Positions 57,519 to 64,000 of a stretch of 64,000 bases of DNA are shown piece after piece. The stretch is from an uncultured Oscillospiraceae bacterium (GTDB lineage Bacteria; Bacillota; Clostridia; Oscillospirales; Ruminococcaceae). The stretch's first letter is position 1. Every line of letters starts with the position of its first letter. The translations under genes were made by a program, and so were the position numbers. The stretch lies in NCBI GenBank assembly GCA_934466455.1, contig CAKSLF010000009.1, positions 10,614-74,613 on the forward strand, in the 5' to 3' direction. The notes below the pieces were generated by a model. That model was not told the origin of the DNA, searched no databases, and was given only the letters and a program-made list of their open reading frames with translations.

Positions 57519-59843
57519 TTACCATTTAACGCAGCTTTCCGGCAGAATAATCTCGCAGAATTCGTCGTTTCCGTAAAGGGAAAGATGAGCCTTTCCCATG
57601 CTTGCATAAAGGTTGCCGAAGGAATATTTTGTGTTCTCGTCAAAGCTTCCGTCAAATTCCGCATATTTGCGCCAATCCTCGGAAAGCAGCCCCTCAAAGC
57701 CGATTTCCTCGCCGGTTTGTGCGTCAAAGAACATACTGCGTGAATACGGATATTGATATTCGCTCTCGGTTTTATCGGAATAGAGGTAATAATATCCGCC
57801 GCTGAAGTATATATACTTCCCGCCGTAATCGGAAAGGTAGCAATCTCCGCTTCCCATTTCAAAGCTTACGGATTCCGTATCGTCTATATCAACGCCCTTT
57901 TCCGCATAATATTTTCTCACTGCGTCCTTGCTTGCATATTCGGAAAGATAGCTTTCAACCGCCTCGTTTATTTTCTTTGCGCCGGGATAGCTGTCCTCAT
58001 ACAAAAGCTCATAGACATAAAAATCGTCCTTTGTATCCCTTGCGTGGTATACGGTCGTTTGTATTTCTCTTAAATTGCGGATCTCTTCCGTCATCCTAAG
58101 GGTCTGCCCCGCCGGGCGGGGCTGCTCCGTAACCATTACGCCCTCCGGCAAATCTTTAAGGGAAAATTCATATCCGTGCTCAAAATAAGGGTTATCCCTG
58201 TCAAAATAAATGCTGTCCGCCGTAATGTGCCAGCCCTTTTCCGTAAGCCCGTCAAAATTCCTCTTTACCTTATATTCGCCGATAAAGTAATCCTCTGCCC
58301 TGCTCGAACGCTCGCTTATAAGCTTATTGAGCTCCTCCGCAATGTCAACGCCCTCATAGAAAAGCTCCTCTGGCGAAAGCCGTTTTCCCGTAACAAGGTC
58401 CCAAACGGCGGTTTCCGATTTATAATATCTGTCGTAGCAGTCCTGAACATTGTCCATGTACATAAGGCTTACCGATACGGAAAGATAGCCGTTTTTTGCG
58501 GTTATATAGGTCCTTACTCCCTGAGAAACAAATCTTCCGAAATCGCTTTCGCCATAGTAGTTATAGAGCTTGTTTTCTTCCTCGATGAGCTTATTCATAT
58601 TCTCCTCTTCTGCGGAAACCGTCTTTGCGGCATCCGTAATAAATTCGCTCACCTCTCTGCGCAGCTCTTTGTTGCAGATAAAATATGCGTCATAGCTTCC
58701 GTCCTCGTTTTGCCTCGGCTCGCCGTTTAACACGGTAAAGAAAGTATCGCCGTAATCCCATTTTTCATAAAAGCTTGTTTTGTATTCATACGAGGGCACG
58801 CTTCCCGGGTATTTCATACCCGTTCCGCCTGCTTCATATTTTTTAAGCGTGCTCCCGCTGTAATCAAATCCGATGTCATTAAGCGTAGCATAGCCCGCCT
58901 TTGCCGCAGCAAGCTGCCCGTCGTAGGAGGTCATAAATTCCGCAAGACGGCGGACTGCGCCGTCCTTCGGCTCGTCTGCCCTAAAAATCGCATAGTTATA
59001 GCTTGAAAGCGGATATTCCCCGGAAATTATAGTTTCCTTTGTCGGCGCAACGCCGTCCACCTTTATAAATTTTATGTTCCCGTTGCCGCCGTGCATATCC
59101 GCCGCATAGGCATATACGGAATAGCCGATCGAGCCTTCCGCTCCGTCGTTCGGCGCAATAGCGTCAACAAGCCCGCCCATGCTGCCCGGCCGCAGCTCCG
59201 TCGGTGCATCCATAAGCTTTGTTTCGCCCATAAAATCAATCATATAGTTTTGGCTTCCGGAATCGTTGTTCCGTTGGAACGCCGTAATGGGTTCGTCGTT
59301 TCCGCCAAGCTCGCTCCAGTTAGTGATTTTTCCCGAATATATGTCCTTCAGCTGCTGCTGCGAAAGGGTATCAACAGGGTTTTCGGCATTTACGAGGAAC
59401 ACAAACGCCTCCCGTACCACAGGAACCTGCTCAAGCTTGATTTCGGCTTCCTCGGCTGCCTTTTGTTGTTCTTCGGAAATCGGCGTGGAAAAAATTATGT
59501 CCGCTTCCCCTTTAAGGAGGTTGTCAAAGCTGCCCCATGTGGTGGAATGGGCAACCGTTTTTTGCGCTTCCTCAATGCTTATACCGAAAATCTCCGCGCG
59601 AATACCCGCATCCAACGGAATAAGCGAGGTTGAACCGTCGGTTGCCGGAAAATTTTCCGCAAGATAGGTGTAAAGCTCGCTTTGCGCCGGGGAGGGCGTG
59701 TCCTCCCTCTGTGTGTTTTCCTGCTGCACGCTCTCCTGCGATTTGCTTTCCGGTTCGGAGCTTTCCAAAGGCTCTTTTGTACCGTTGCAGCCGGAAAGCA
59801 GCAAAAGCACCGCCAAAATCAATGCAAAAATCCGTTTTAACAT
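57519..59843 (-). CDS. PstS-like substrate-binding lipoprotein fused to a large C-terminal domain
   Basis: 774 residues. The lipoprotein signal ends LLLSGC (cysteine 19), then a Ser/Gln/Glu linker. Residues about 55-340 are a PstS-type phosphate-binding fold: FATDGSTSLIPL, VFLVNAENPVDTLSQQQLKDIYSGKITNWSELGG (in parts) and QRNNDSGSQNYM. The remaining 430 residues (about 345-774) contain ISERSSRAEDYF and FDAQTGEEIGFEGLL stretches like DUF3298-type domains of envelope sensors. Ordinary PstS ends after the first part, and no pstCAB genes are here, so a sensing or scavenging role is likelier than ABC import. It has its own AAGGAGG site. Confidence 0.82.
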   Translation of the reverse strand: MLKRIFALILAVLLLLSGCNGTKEPLESSEPESKSQESVQQENTQREDTPSPAQSELYTYLAENFPATDGSTSLIPLDAGIRAEIFGISIEEAQKTVAHSTTWGSFDNLLKGEADIIFSTPISEEQQKAAEEAEIKLEQVPVVREAFVFLVNAENPVDTLSQQQLKDIYSGKITNWSELGGNDEPITAFQRNNDSGSQNYMIDFMGETKLMDAPTELRPGSMGGLVDAIAPNDGAEGSIGYSVYAYAADMHGGNGNIKFIKVDGVAPTKETIISGEYPLSSYNYAIFRADEPKDGAVRRLAEFMTSYDGQLAAAKAGYATLNDIGFDYSGSTLKKYEAGGTGMKYPGSVPSYEYKTSFYEKWDYGDTFFTVLNGEPRQNEDGSYDAYFICNKELRREVSEFITDAAKTVSAEEENMNKLIEEENKLYNYYGESDFGRFVSQGVRTYITAKNGYLSVSVSLMYMDNVQDCYDRYYKSETAVWDLVTGKRLSPEELFYEGVDIAEELNKLISERSSRAEDYFIGEYKVKRNFDGLTEKGWHITADSIYFDRDNPYFEHGYEFSLKDLPEGVMVTEQPRPAGQTLRMTEEIRNLREIQTTVYHARDTKDDFYVYELLYEDSYPGAKKINEAVESYLSEYASKDAVRKYYAEKGVDIDDTESVSFEMGSGDCYLSDYGGKYIYFSGGYYYLYSDKTESEYQYPYSRSMFFDAQTGEEIGFEGLLSEDWRKYAEFDGSFDENTKYSFGNLYASMGKAHLSLYGNDEFCEIILPESCVKW

Positions 59844-59878
59844 CTGAAGAATACCTCCTTATGCTGCGGTTATATAAG

Positions 59879-59908
59879 AAAAAAAGCCGCCCGCAGGCGG
59901 CTTTTTTT
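59879..59908. terminator. Terminator of the sigma/anti-sigma transcript
   Basis: GCCGCC/GGCGGC around CGCA, flanked by seven A and seven T residues, directly after the anti-sigma stop codon. Confidence 0.92.
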
Positions 59909-59910
59909 CA

Positions 59911-60792
59911 TTAAACAAGTGTTGCGTAAACTTCGTATCCGCCGTTTTCTATGTTTATTGAAACCGTAATTGTAAATTTTCCTTCGGTAAGCGGACCGTC
60001 AATATAGACCTCGCTCTCTGAAATATATCCTGCGCCGCCTTCCTGGCTTCCCACCATCGGCATATAATAGCCGCTTTCAAAATCTTCCTCGGTTACGGCT
60101 TTTGAAACGGTAATAACATAGTAGCCCTCTATAATTTCTGCGCTTTCAAAGCTGCCCTCCACCCAAAGTGCGGAAAGTATTTCGCTTTGACCGGAAACAT
60201 CATAAAGCATTATCGAAACGGAATCATCGTTTATTTCAATATCGGCGGTACGCTTTTTGTTAAGGCTGCTGCTGAAGGAACCGGAGGCTTTATCGGTATC
60301 GGCTCTCTCATTTTTGTTTTCTCCCGCATCGCTGCGCTCGGAAAAATATTCTTCAAGCGCAGCCTGCACCGTAAGCGCAGAGCCTTCGCCGCTGCCGTTT
60401 TCGTTGTTGGAGCCGCCATTGCCGGAGCCGAGCTGCGGCGAGGAAACCACTCCGTAATATTCGCTTTCGGACGCTGTTTCCATTTCTCCGGGTGCTTCCC
60501 CACTTTCCGGAGCCGCTTCGTTATACTCCTTTGAAAATGCAGCCATATCGCTGCTTTGCGCCTTCGGCGCAAAATATTTTTCTGCCGGAATACTTACACA
60601 GATGAGAACTACCGCCGCAGCAGCAGCCACAAAACGCATTATGTGCAAAGGCTCAATCTTTCTTTTCCTAACCTCAGCTCGCTCAAAAATCGCTTGAGCA
60701 TCAGGAATTTCCGGCACCTTTATGTTTGCATCAAGCACTTTTAGTTTTTTCTCAAGCTCGTACTCAAAGCTTGTTCGACCGTCCTCAGGCAT
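59911..60792 (-). CDS. Probable anti-sigma factor, single-span membrane protein
   Basis: 293 residues, translationally coupled to the sigma factor gene (8-base overlap, GGAGGTG site). A cytoplasmic N-terminal part of about 50 residues (FEYELEKKLKVLDANIKVPEIP) precedes one span (about 52-70, FVAAAAAVVLICVSI) and an extracytoplasmic domain with low-complexity Ser/Glu/Gly/Asn stretches (about 90-190). The HxxxCxxC zinc anti-sigma motif is absent, so the identity rests on position and topology. A C-terminal protease-inhibitor-like part is not recognised. Confidence 0.65.
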   Translation of the reverse strand: MPEDGRTSFEYELEKKLKVLDANIKVPEIPDAQAIFERAEVRKRKIEPLHIMRFVAAAAAVVLICVSIPAEKYFAPKAQSSDMAAFSKEYNEAAPESGEAPGEMETASESEYYGVVSSPQLGSGNGGSNNENGSGEGSALTVQAALEEYFSERSDAGENKNERADTDKASGSFSSSLNKKRTADIEINDDSVSIMLYDVSGQSEILSALWVEGSFESAEIIEGYYVITVSKAVTEEDFESGYYMPMVGSQEGGAGYISESEVYIDGPLTEGKFTITVSINIENGGYEVYATLV

Positions 60793-61327
60793 TGCTCTCA
60801 CCTCCTAACATCTCTCTTAATTTGGCGTATGTACGATGAAGCTTGGAGCTTATCGTACCCTGGGGCTTGCCCATCATATCCGCTATTTCCTTATTTGTAT
60901 AACCGTGCAAAACAGAAAGCACCACAATCATTCTTTCCTCCGGCTCCAGCTTTGCCATTGCGTCGGCAAGAGCAGCGGATTCGGAAATATCTTCTTCCAC
61001 ATTTCCGCTTTCGTCGGAGGGCGTTTCGATAAGATCGTCAATATTAAAGGTTCCCCGCCTTTTCATAATAACGCCTATCTCGTGCTTGCAGCGTATGCTC
61101 AAAATCCGAAAAGCCCATGAGGAAAAAGCCTCCGGCTCCCGCAGCCTCGAAATACCTCTCCAAATATCGACAAAGGTATCGGAAACTGCGTCGGCTGCGT
61201 CCTCCGCACTGCCGAGGGTATAAAGAGCAAATTTATACAAATCCTTATAGCAGGAAGAATAAAGCTCGCTAAAAGCGTCCTTATCGCCCGCAGACGCCTT
61301 TGAAACCAGGCTTATATCAACTTTCAT
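60785..61327 (-). CDS. ECF-type RNA polymerase sigma factor
   Basis: 180 residues. Region 2 is DAFSELYSSCYKDLYKFALYTLGSAEDAADAVSDTFVDIWRG (in parts) and region 4 LEPEERMIVVLSVLHGYTNKEIADMMGKPQGTISSKLHRTYAKLREML (in parts). The linker is acidic. The ATG at 61325-61327 follows GGTGGTG; longer readings have no homology. It directs RNA polymerase to a regulon controlled by the coupled membrane protein. An upstream direct repeat GTTCACG (31 bases apart) and the octamer array are candidate control sites. Confidence 0.93.
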   Translation of the reverse strand: MKVDISLVSKASAGDKDAFSELYSSCYKDLYKFALYTLGSAEDAADAVSDTFVDIWRGISRLREPEAFSSWAFRILSIRCKHEIGVIMKRRGTFNIDDLIETPSDESGNVEEDISESAALADAMAKLEPEERMIVVLSVLHGYTNKEIADMMGKPQGTISSKLHRTYAKLREMLGGESNA

Positions 61328-61439
61328 AACCACACCACCAATCATGGCTACCGTAATATTAGTGCAGCTTTGGAGGCAATTTATTGCGCCCAAAGCGAAT
61401 TTTTTTATTAAAAGCCAAAAGCTTTTTCGGCATAAATAT

Positions 61440-61485
61440 ATTATATCCGTGAACTGCTTGTTTTTGAATAGTTTTTATCGTGAAC
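61440..61485 (-). promoter_or_regulatory. Candidate promoter of the sigma operon with a GTTCACG direct repeat
   Basis: TATAAT at 61440-61445 on the minus strand, preceded by GTTCACG at 61448-61454 and again at 61479-61485, 31 bases apart (about three helical turns). No sigma-A -35 box is clear, so the repeated GTTCACG could be bound by an activator or be part of an autoregulated promoter. Confidence 0.5.
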
Positions 61486-61575
61486 AATTTGTTAATTTTC
61501 CAATGATTATTCCGTTTCGGAATAATTTTGTCTTTTTTTTGCGAACGCAGCATGATAATGCTCGCCAAAACCACT

Positions 61576-61668
61576 GTGCTCAAATCCGTGCTCAACCGTG
61601 CTTAAAGCAGAAATTCTCGTGTTCAAAATTCGTCTTCCCGTGCTCAAAGTAAAAAATGCTGTGCTCAA
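61576..61668 (-). repeat. Phased array of TTGAGCAC octamers
   Basis: On the plus strand GTGCTCAA stands at 61576, 61588, 61640 and 61661, with one-base variants GTGCTTAA at 61598 and GTGTTCAA at 61619. Steps from 61576 are 22, 21, 21 and 21 bases, with one extra copy at 61588. The flanks between copies are unrelated. It lies between the surface-protein gene and the sigma factor gene. Confidence 0.85.
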
Positions 61669-61674
61669 AACAAT

Positions 61675-61712
61675 AAAAGCACCCCTTCGCCTAACTGCGC
61701 CGGGGTGCTTTT
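61675..61712 (-). terminator. Terminator of the surface-protein gene
   Basis: AAAAGCACCCC/GGGGTGCTTTT around a 16-base loop, followed on the minus strand by TTTTATTGTTTT. Confidence 0.8.
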
Positions 61713-61757
61713 GCTGTTTACAAATAAAAATCCCAAGAGGGGGAGAAAAGCTCTTAA

Positions 61758-63368
61758 TTATCTGTGCTTTTTAGGCACGAGTACTGCAGGGGCAATACTG
61801 ACCTCTGCGCCGGTGTTTGGATTCTTTTCATCGGGCTTTCTGTTCGGATTTTCAATATGTATGGTTGTGAAATCTCTGTTTACGGTGTAGATGTTCACAA
61901 AGTTCATTTCCTTGACAGCCTCACCAAAAGGCTCATAGAAGATTCCGTTGGGAGTCATTACGGCTTTGACGGGCTGAATTATATTCTCCGAGTAATCCCC
62001 GTTTTCTCCGCTTTCCATAAGGATATGATAAGCCTGATCGGAATATTTCCATCCGGCTTTGCCGCCGTTCTTCTCACGAACATAGAAGCCCTCGCAGACA
62101 AGCTCTCTGAACTGATATTTCGGTCCGGAGAAAACAATTTTGCCCATGTACTTTTTCGCACCGTTGGTTTCCACCTCTGCCATAACGGTTACATCCTTGT
62201 ATGCCTCGGCGTTGCCGTTGCCGATGTCAAAAATCTCAAGCTCAAAAATCTCTTTGCCGGGTGCGGTGTTTCCGCCGAGCTTGACCTCCTTGACGAAGGG
62301 GATTTCATATACGAGCATAATCGGCTCTGTTTTGAAGTGAACGTTCTTATACAAATTCAGGAACTCGGTTTCATTCCGTTCAAGGAGATCTATTTTGGTT
62401 CCCTCAATATCCTCCGCCATGGCGTATGTGAAATGATAGTCCCCAAAAACCGTAATTTCTCTTTCGTAATCTATCGCCGGAATGTTTTCCTGACTGGTGT
62501 TCTTCGCAATAACCTCTGCGGCGTCCATATAAAAGTTACCTTTGCAGCCTGCGGGATATTTGCCTTCAAGGTTTACCTTTGCGCCGCCTCTGAAATCAAT
62601 GTTTCCTTCTGCAAAAATCGAGCTGTTATCAGTGGAAATGCACTCCGCCTCGCCGCCGTCAAAGATTATGCTGCCCGGGGTGTACAGCGCCGGATAATGG
62701 CTCTTTGCCTTAACCTTGGAATTGACAATATTTATATTATAGTTTGTTATCCCGTCTTCTTCTCTCATAAATGCTGCGTTACGCTCATTCTCTGTCGCTT
62801 CAAGCACCGCTTCGCTGTTTACAATCGCCAGTGTAACGGCGTCTATACCTGCATTTAAACCTACGGCTTTTACCGTTGAATCATATATGGAGACCCTTTT
62901 AGAAGCAATGGCAATTCCTTCCTTGGCCTCTATATCAAGCCCCGCTTTTTCATAAACGCCTACATTCCCAGAGGCGCTGATGCCATCCCAAAGGACTTCC
63001 ATGGTGAGCTTGCCGTCGCCATAAATATTAACATCGTTGTTTACCGTAATTCCGCCATTTTCAGGCAGGTTAATTTTGTTGTTTCCGATGAGCTTGATGT
63101 TCAAAACATCACTGCTTTTTGCACGAATGCCGTAATTATCCGCATCTGAATTGCTTTCGGTAATTTCGGCATTGTTCAGCGTAAGCGTTTTTTCCGCAGG
63201 ATCATAGGTCGCCGTGCCCTCTCCGCATTTAACAGTGAGTTTTTCGCTTGTGATAAGCTCGCCGTTCACATACAAGTCGTAGCTTGTAGGGTCAGCAAAA
63301 GCCGCCAAGGAAAAAACTCCCACCATCATAATGAGGGAAAGCAGAAAGCTTAAAATTCGTTTAGTCAT
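61758..63368 (-). CDS. Secreted surface protein with beta-helix-like repeats and NPNTG tail
   Basis: 536 residues: a signal peptide (about 1-26, cut near AAFADP), then a region (about 30-320) of short beta-strand repeats (KLTLNNAEI-type, INLPENGGITVNNDVNIYGD, GISASGNVGVYEKAGLDIEA), as in parallel beta-helix proteins. From about 340 a Spy0128/FctA-like pilin domain is suggested by IPFVKEVKLGGNTAPGKEIFELEIFD (in parts) and VCEGFYVREKNGGKAGWKYSD. The end is NPNTGAEVSIAPAVLVPKKHR (read in two parts): an NPxTG sortase-like motif, a short hydrophobic run and a basic tail. No sortase gene is in the window. The start follows AGGAGG. Confidence 0.8.
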   Translation of the reverse strand: MTKRILSFLLSLIMMVGVFSLAAFADPTSYDLYVNGELITSEKLTVKCGEGTATYDPAEKTLTLNNAEITESNSDADNYGIRAKSSDVLNIKLIGNNKINLPENGGITVNNDVNIYGDGKLTMEVLWDGISASGNVGVYEKAGLDIEAKEGIAIASKRVSIYDSTVKAVGLNAGIDAVTLAIVNSEAVLEATENERNAAFMREEDGITNYNINIVNSKVKAKSHYPALYTPGSIIFDGGEAECISTDNSSIFAEGNIDFRGGAKVNLEGKYPAGCKGNFYMDAAEVIAKNTSQENIPAIDYEREITVFGDYHFTYAMAEDIEGTKIDLLERNETEFLNLYKNVHFKTEPIMLVYEIPFVKEVKLGGNTAPGKEIFELEIFDIGNGNAEAYKDVTVMAEVETNGAKKYMGKIVFSGPKYQFRELVCEGFYVREKNGGKAGWKYSDQAYHILMESGENGDYSENIIQPVKAVMTPNGIFYEPFGEAVKEMNFVNIYTVNRDFTTIHIENPNRKPDEKNPNTGAEVSIAPAVLVPKKHR

Positions 63369-63599
63369 GTGTTTTTCCTCCTATAAACCAAATTTCCCTT
63401 TGCGCTGCTGCGGCGCAGGGTTTATCCTTTACGAACGAACCGCCAAATTTTCTTGCAAACACTTATTGGCCGTCCAATATTATAATACAGCATTTAAGTA
63501 AGCTTCACACTATACTAAAGTGCAGTTTTTCATGATTTTTTTTGAGAAGTTTTTCCCTGAAACGGCGTTTTTTATCAAACAAATCTGCTTTTTACAATA

Positions 63600-63636
63600 A
63601 AAAAGACGGCTTTCATAAGAAAACCGTCTTTTTTTG
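63600..63636 (-). terminator. Terminator of the rRNA operon
   Basis: AAAGACGG/CCGTCTTT with an inner TTTC/GAAA, followed on the minus strand by a T run, just past the 5S gene. Confidence 0.9.
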
Positions 63637-63637
63637 T

Positions 63638-63753
<116 letters not shown>

Positions 63754-63756
63754 TAA

Positions 63757-63832
63757 TGGTGACCCGAGGGGGATTCGAACCCCCGTTGTCGGCGTGAGAG
63801 GCCGAAGTCTTAGGCCACTTGACCATCGGGCC
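63757..63832 (-). tRNA. tRNA-Glu (anticodon CTC)
   Basis: 76 bases with CCA encoded. The acceptor GGCCCGA pairs with TCGGGTC, the anticodon arm is TCGGC-CTCTCAC-GCCGA (anticodon CTC, reading GAG) and the T arm is GGGGGTTCGAATCCCCC. It lies between 23S-side tRNA-Lys and 5S rRNA. Confidence 0.95.
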
Positions 63833-63836
63833 GTAT

Positions 63837-63912
<76 letters not shown>

Positions 63913-63983
63913 AAATTGTATCAGGTAAAACCCTGAAAACTGAAGAAGACGCAGAAAGAATAACGAAGAGAGAGAAAGCAAAA

Positions 63984-64000
63984 GGTCAAGTCCTCGACCA
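63984..64000 (-). rRNA. rrl: 23S ribosomal RNA, extreme 3' end
   Basis: The last 17 bases read TGGTCGAGGACTTGACC on the minus strand, the usual 3' end of bacterial 23S rRNA. The body lies beyond the window. The 71 bases to tRNA-Lys hold the purine-rich processing spacer. Confidence 0.85.

Noticed and set aside
61576..61668. Plasmid-type iterons or a replication origin
   Set aside because: Spacing is iteron-like, but no Rep protein, DnaA box cluster or AT-rich unwinding region accompanies it; the region is plainly chromosomal.

Overview
The window looks like chromosomal DNA of a spore-forming, Gram-positive anaerobe of the class Clostridia, most like the Oscillospiraceae/Ruminococcaceae. Signs are a T-box leader on alaS, an adenosylcobalamin riboswitch, a PASTA kinase/PP2C pair, a meso-diaminopimelate dehydrogenase, sporulation genes (a SpoVM-like 30-residue protein and a GerA/SpoVAF-like protein) and the gene order priA-def-fmt-yugP-rsmB-rlmN-prpC-prkC-rsgA. 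Nearly all genes are on the minus strand, as is the rRNA operon entering at the right edge. That fits a leading-strand segment whose replication origin lies to the right. No prophage, transposase or CRISPR array was seen.

Layout. 1-7.3 kb: a probable RNase M5 fragment, holA, a HAD phosphatase, a CinA-type amidohydrolase, aspS, hisS, mgsA and a MinD-like ATPase. 7.3-11.4 kb: a HIT protein and alaS with an alanine T-box, between clusters of a palindromic, MITE-like repeat family. 11.7-13.2 kb: tRNA-Pro, a small AraC-type regulator, a B12 riboswitch with its own promoter and terminator, and cobO. 13.4-19.1 kb: sseB, a pseudouridine synthase gene, mscL, trkH and trkA in one run, then a sugar acetyltransferase. 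19.2-21.8 kb: VanY-like peptidase, VanZ-like protein and galE. 21.8-23.8 kb: a type II restriction-modification pair that looks acquired. 23.9-31.5 kb: an rRNA uracil methyltransferase, a DHHW/MBOAT acetylation pair, a spore germination protein, pyridoxamine kinase, a 62-residue membrane protein and a YfbR-like nucleotidase. 31.8-36.5 kb: YfhO and DUF4349 proteins, a GNAT enzyme and a DUF4830 protein. 36.6-43.4 kb: an EF-G-like GTPase, an XRE regulator, ddh, a P-loop protein, pgi and a D,D-carboxypeptidase. 43.4-44 kb: a structured leader, a 48-residue membrane ORF and spoVM. 44-57.4 kb: nitroreductase and the long cluster rsgA-prkC-prpC / rlmN-rsmB-yugP-fmt-def-priA-parE-like. 57.5-63.4 kb: a PstS-like lipoprotein, an anti-sigma-like protein, an ECF sigma factor and a surface protein with an NPNTG tail. 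63.6-64 kb: 5S rRNA, tRNA-Glu, tRNA-Lys and the end of 23S rRNA.

The genes are mainly translation and cell-envelope housekeeping. Much of the unexplained structure is non-coding: an octamer (TTGAGCAC/GTGCTCAA) with 33 exact copies by hand count, including a helically phased array upstream of the sigma operon; a leader before the carboxypeptidase gene with two mutually exclusive pairings; a B12 riboswitch with no coding sequence before its terminator; promoters whose -35 box sits in the loop of a terminator facing the other way; and repeats in which one hairpin loop carries a large insert of further hairpins. All readings are by eye from sequence. No search, folding or alignment program was run.
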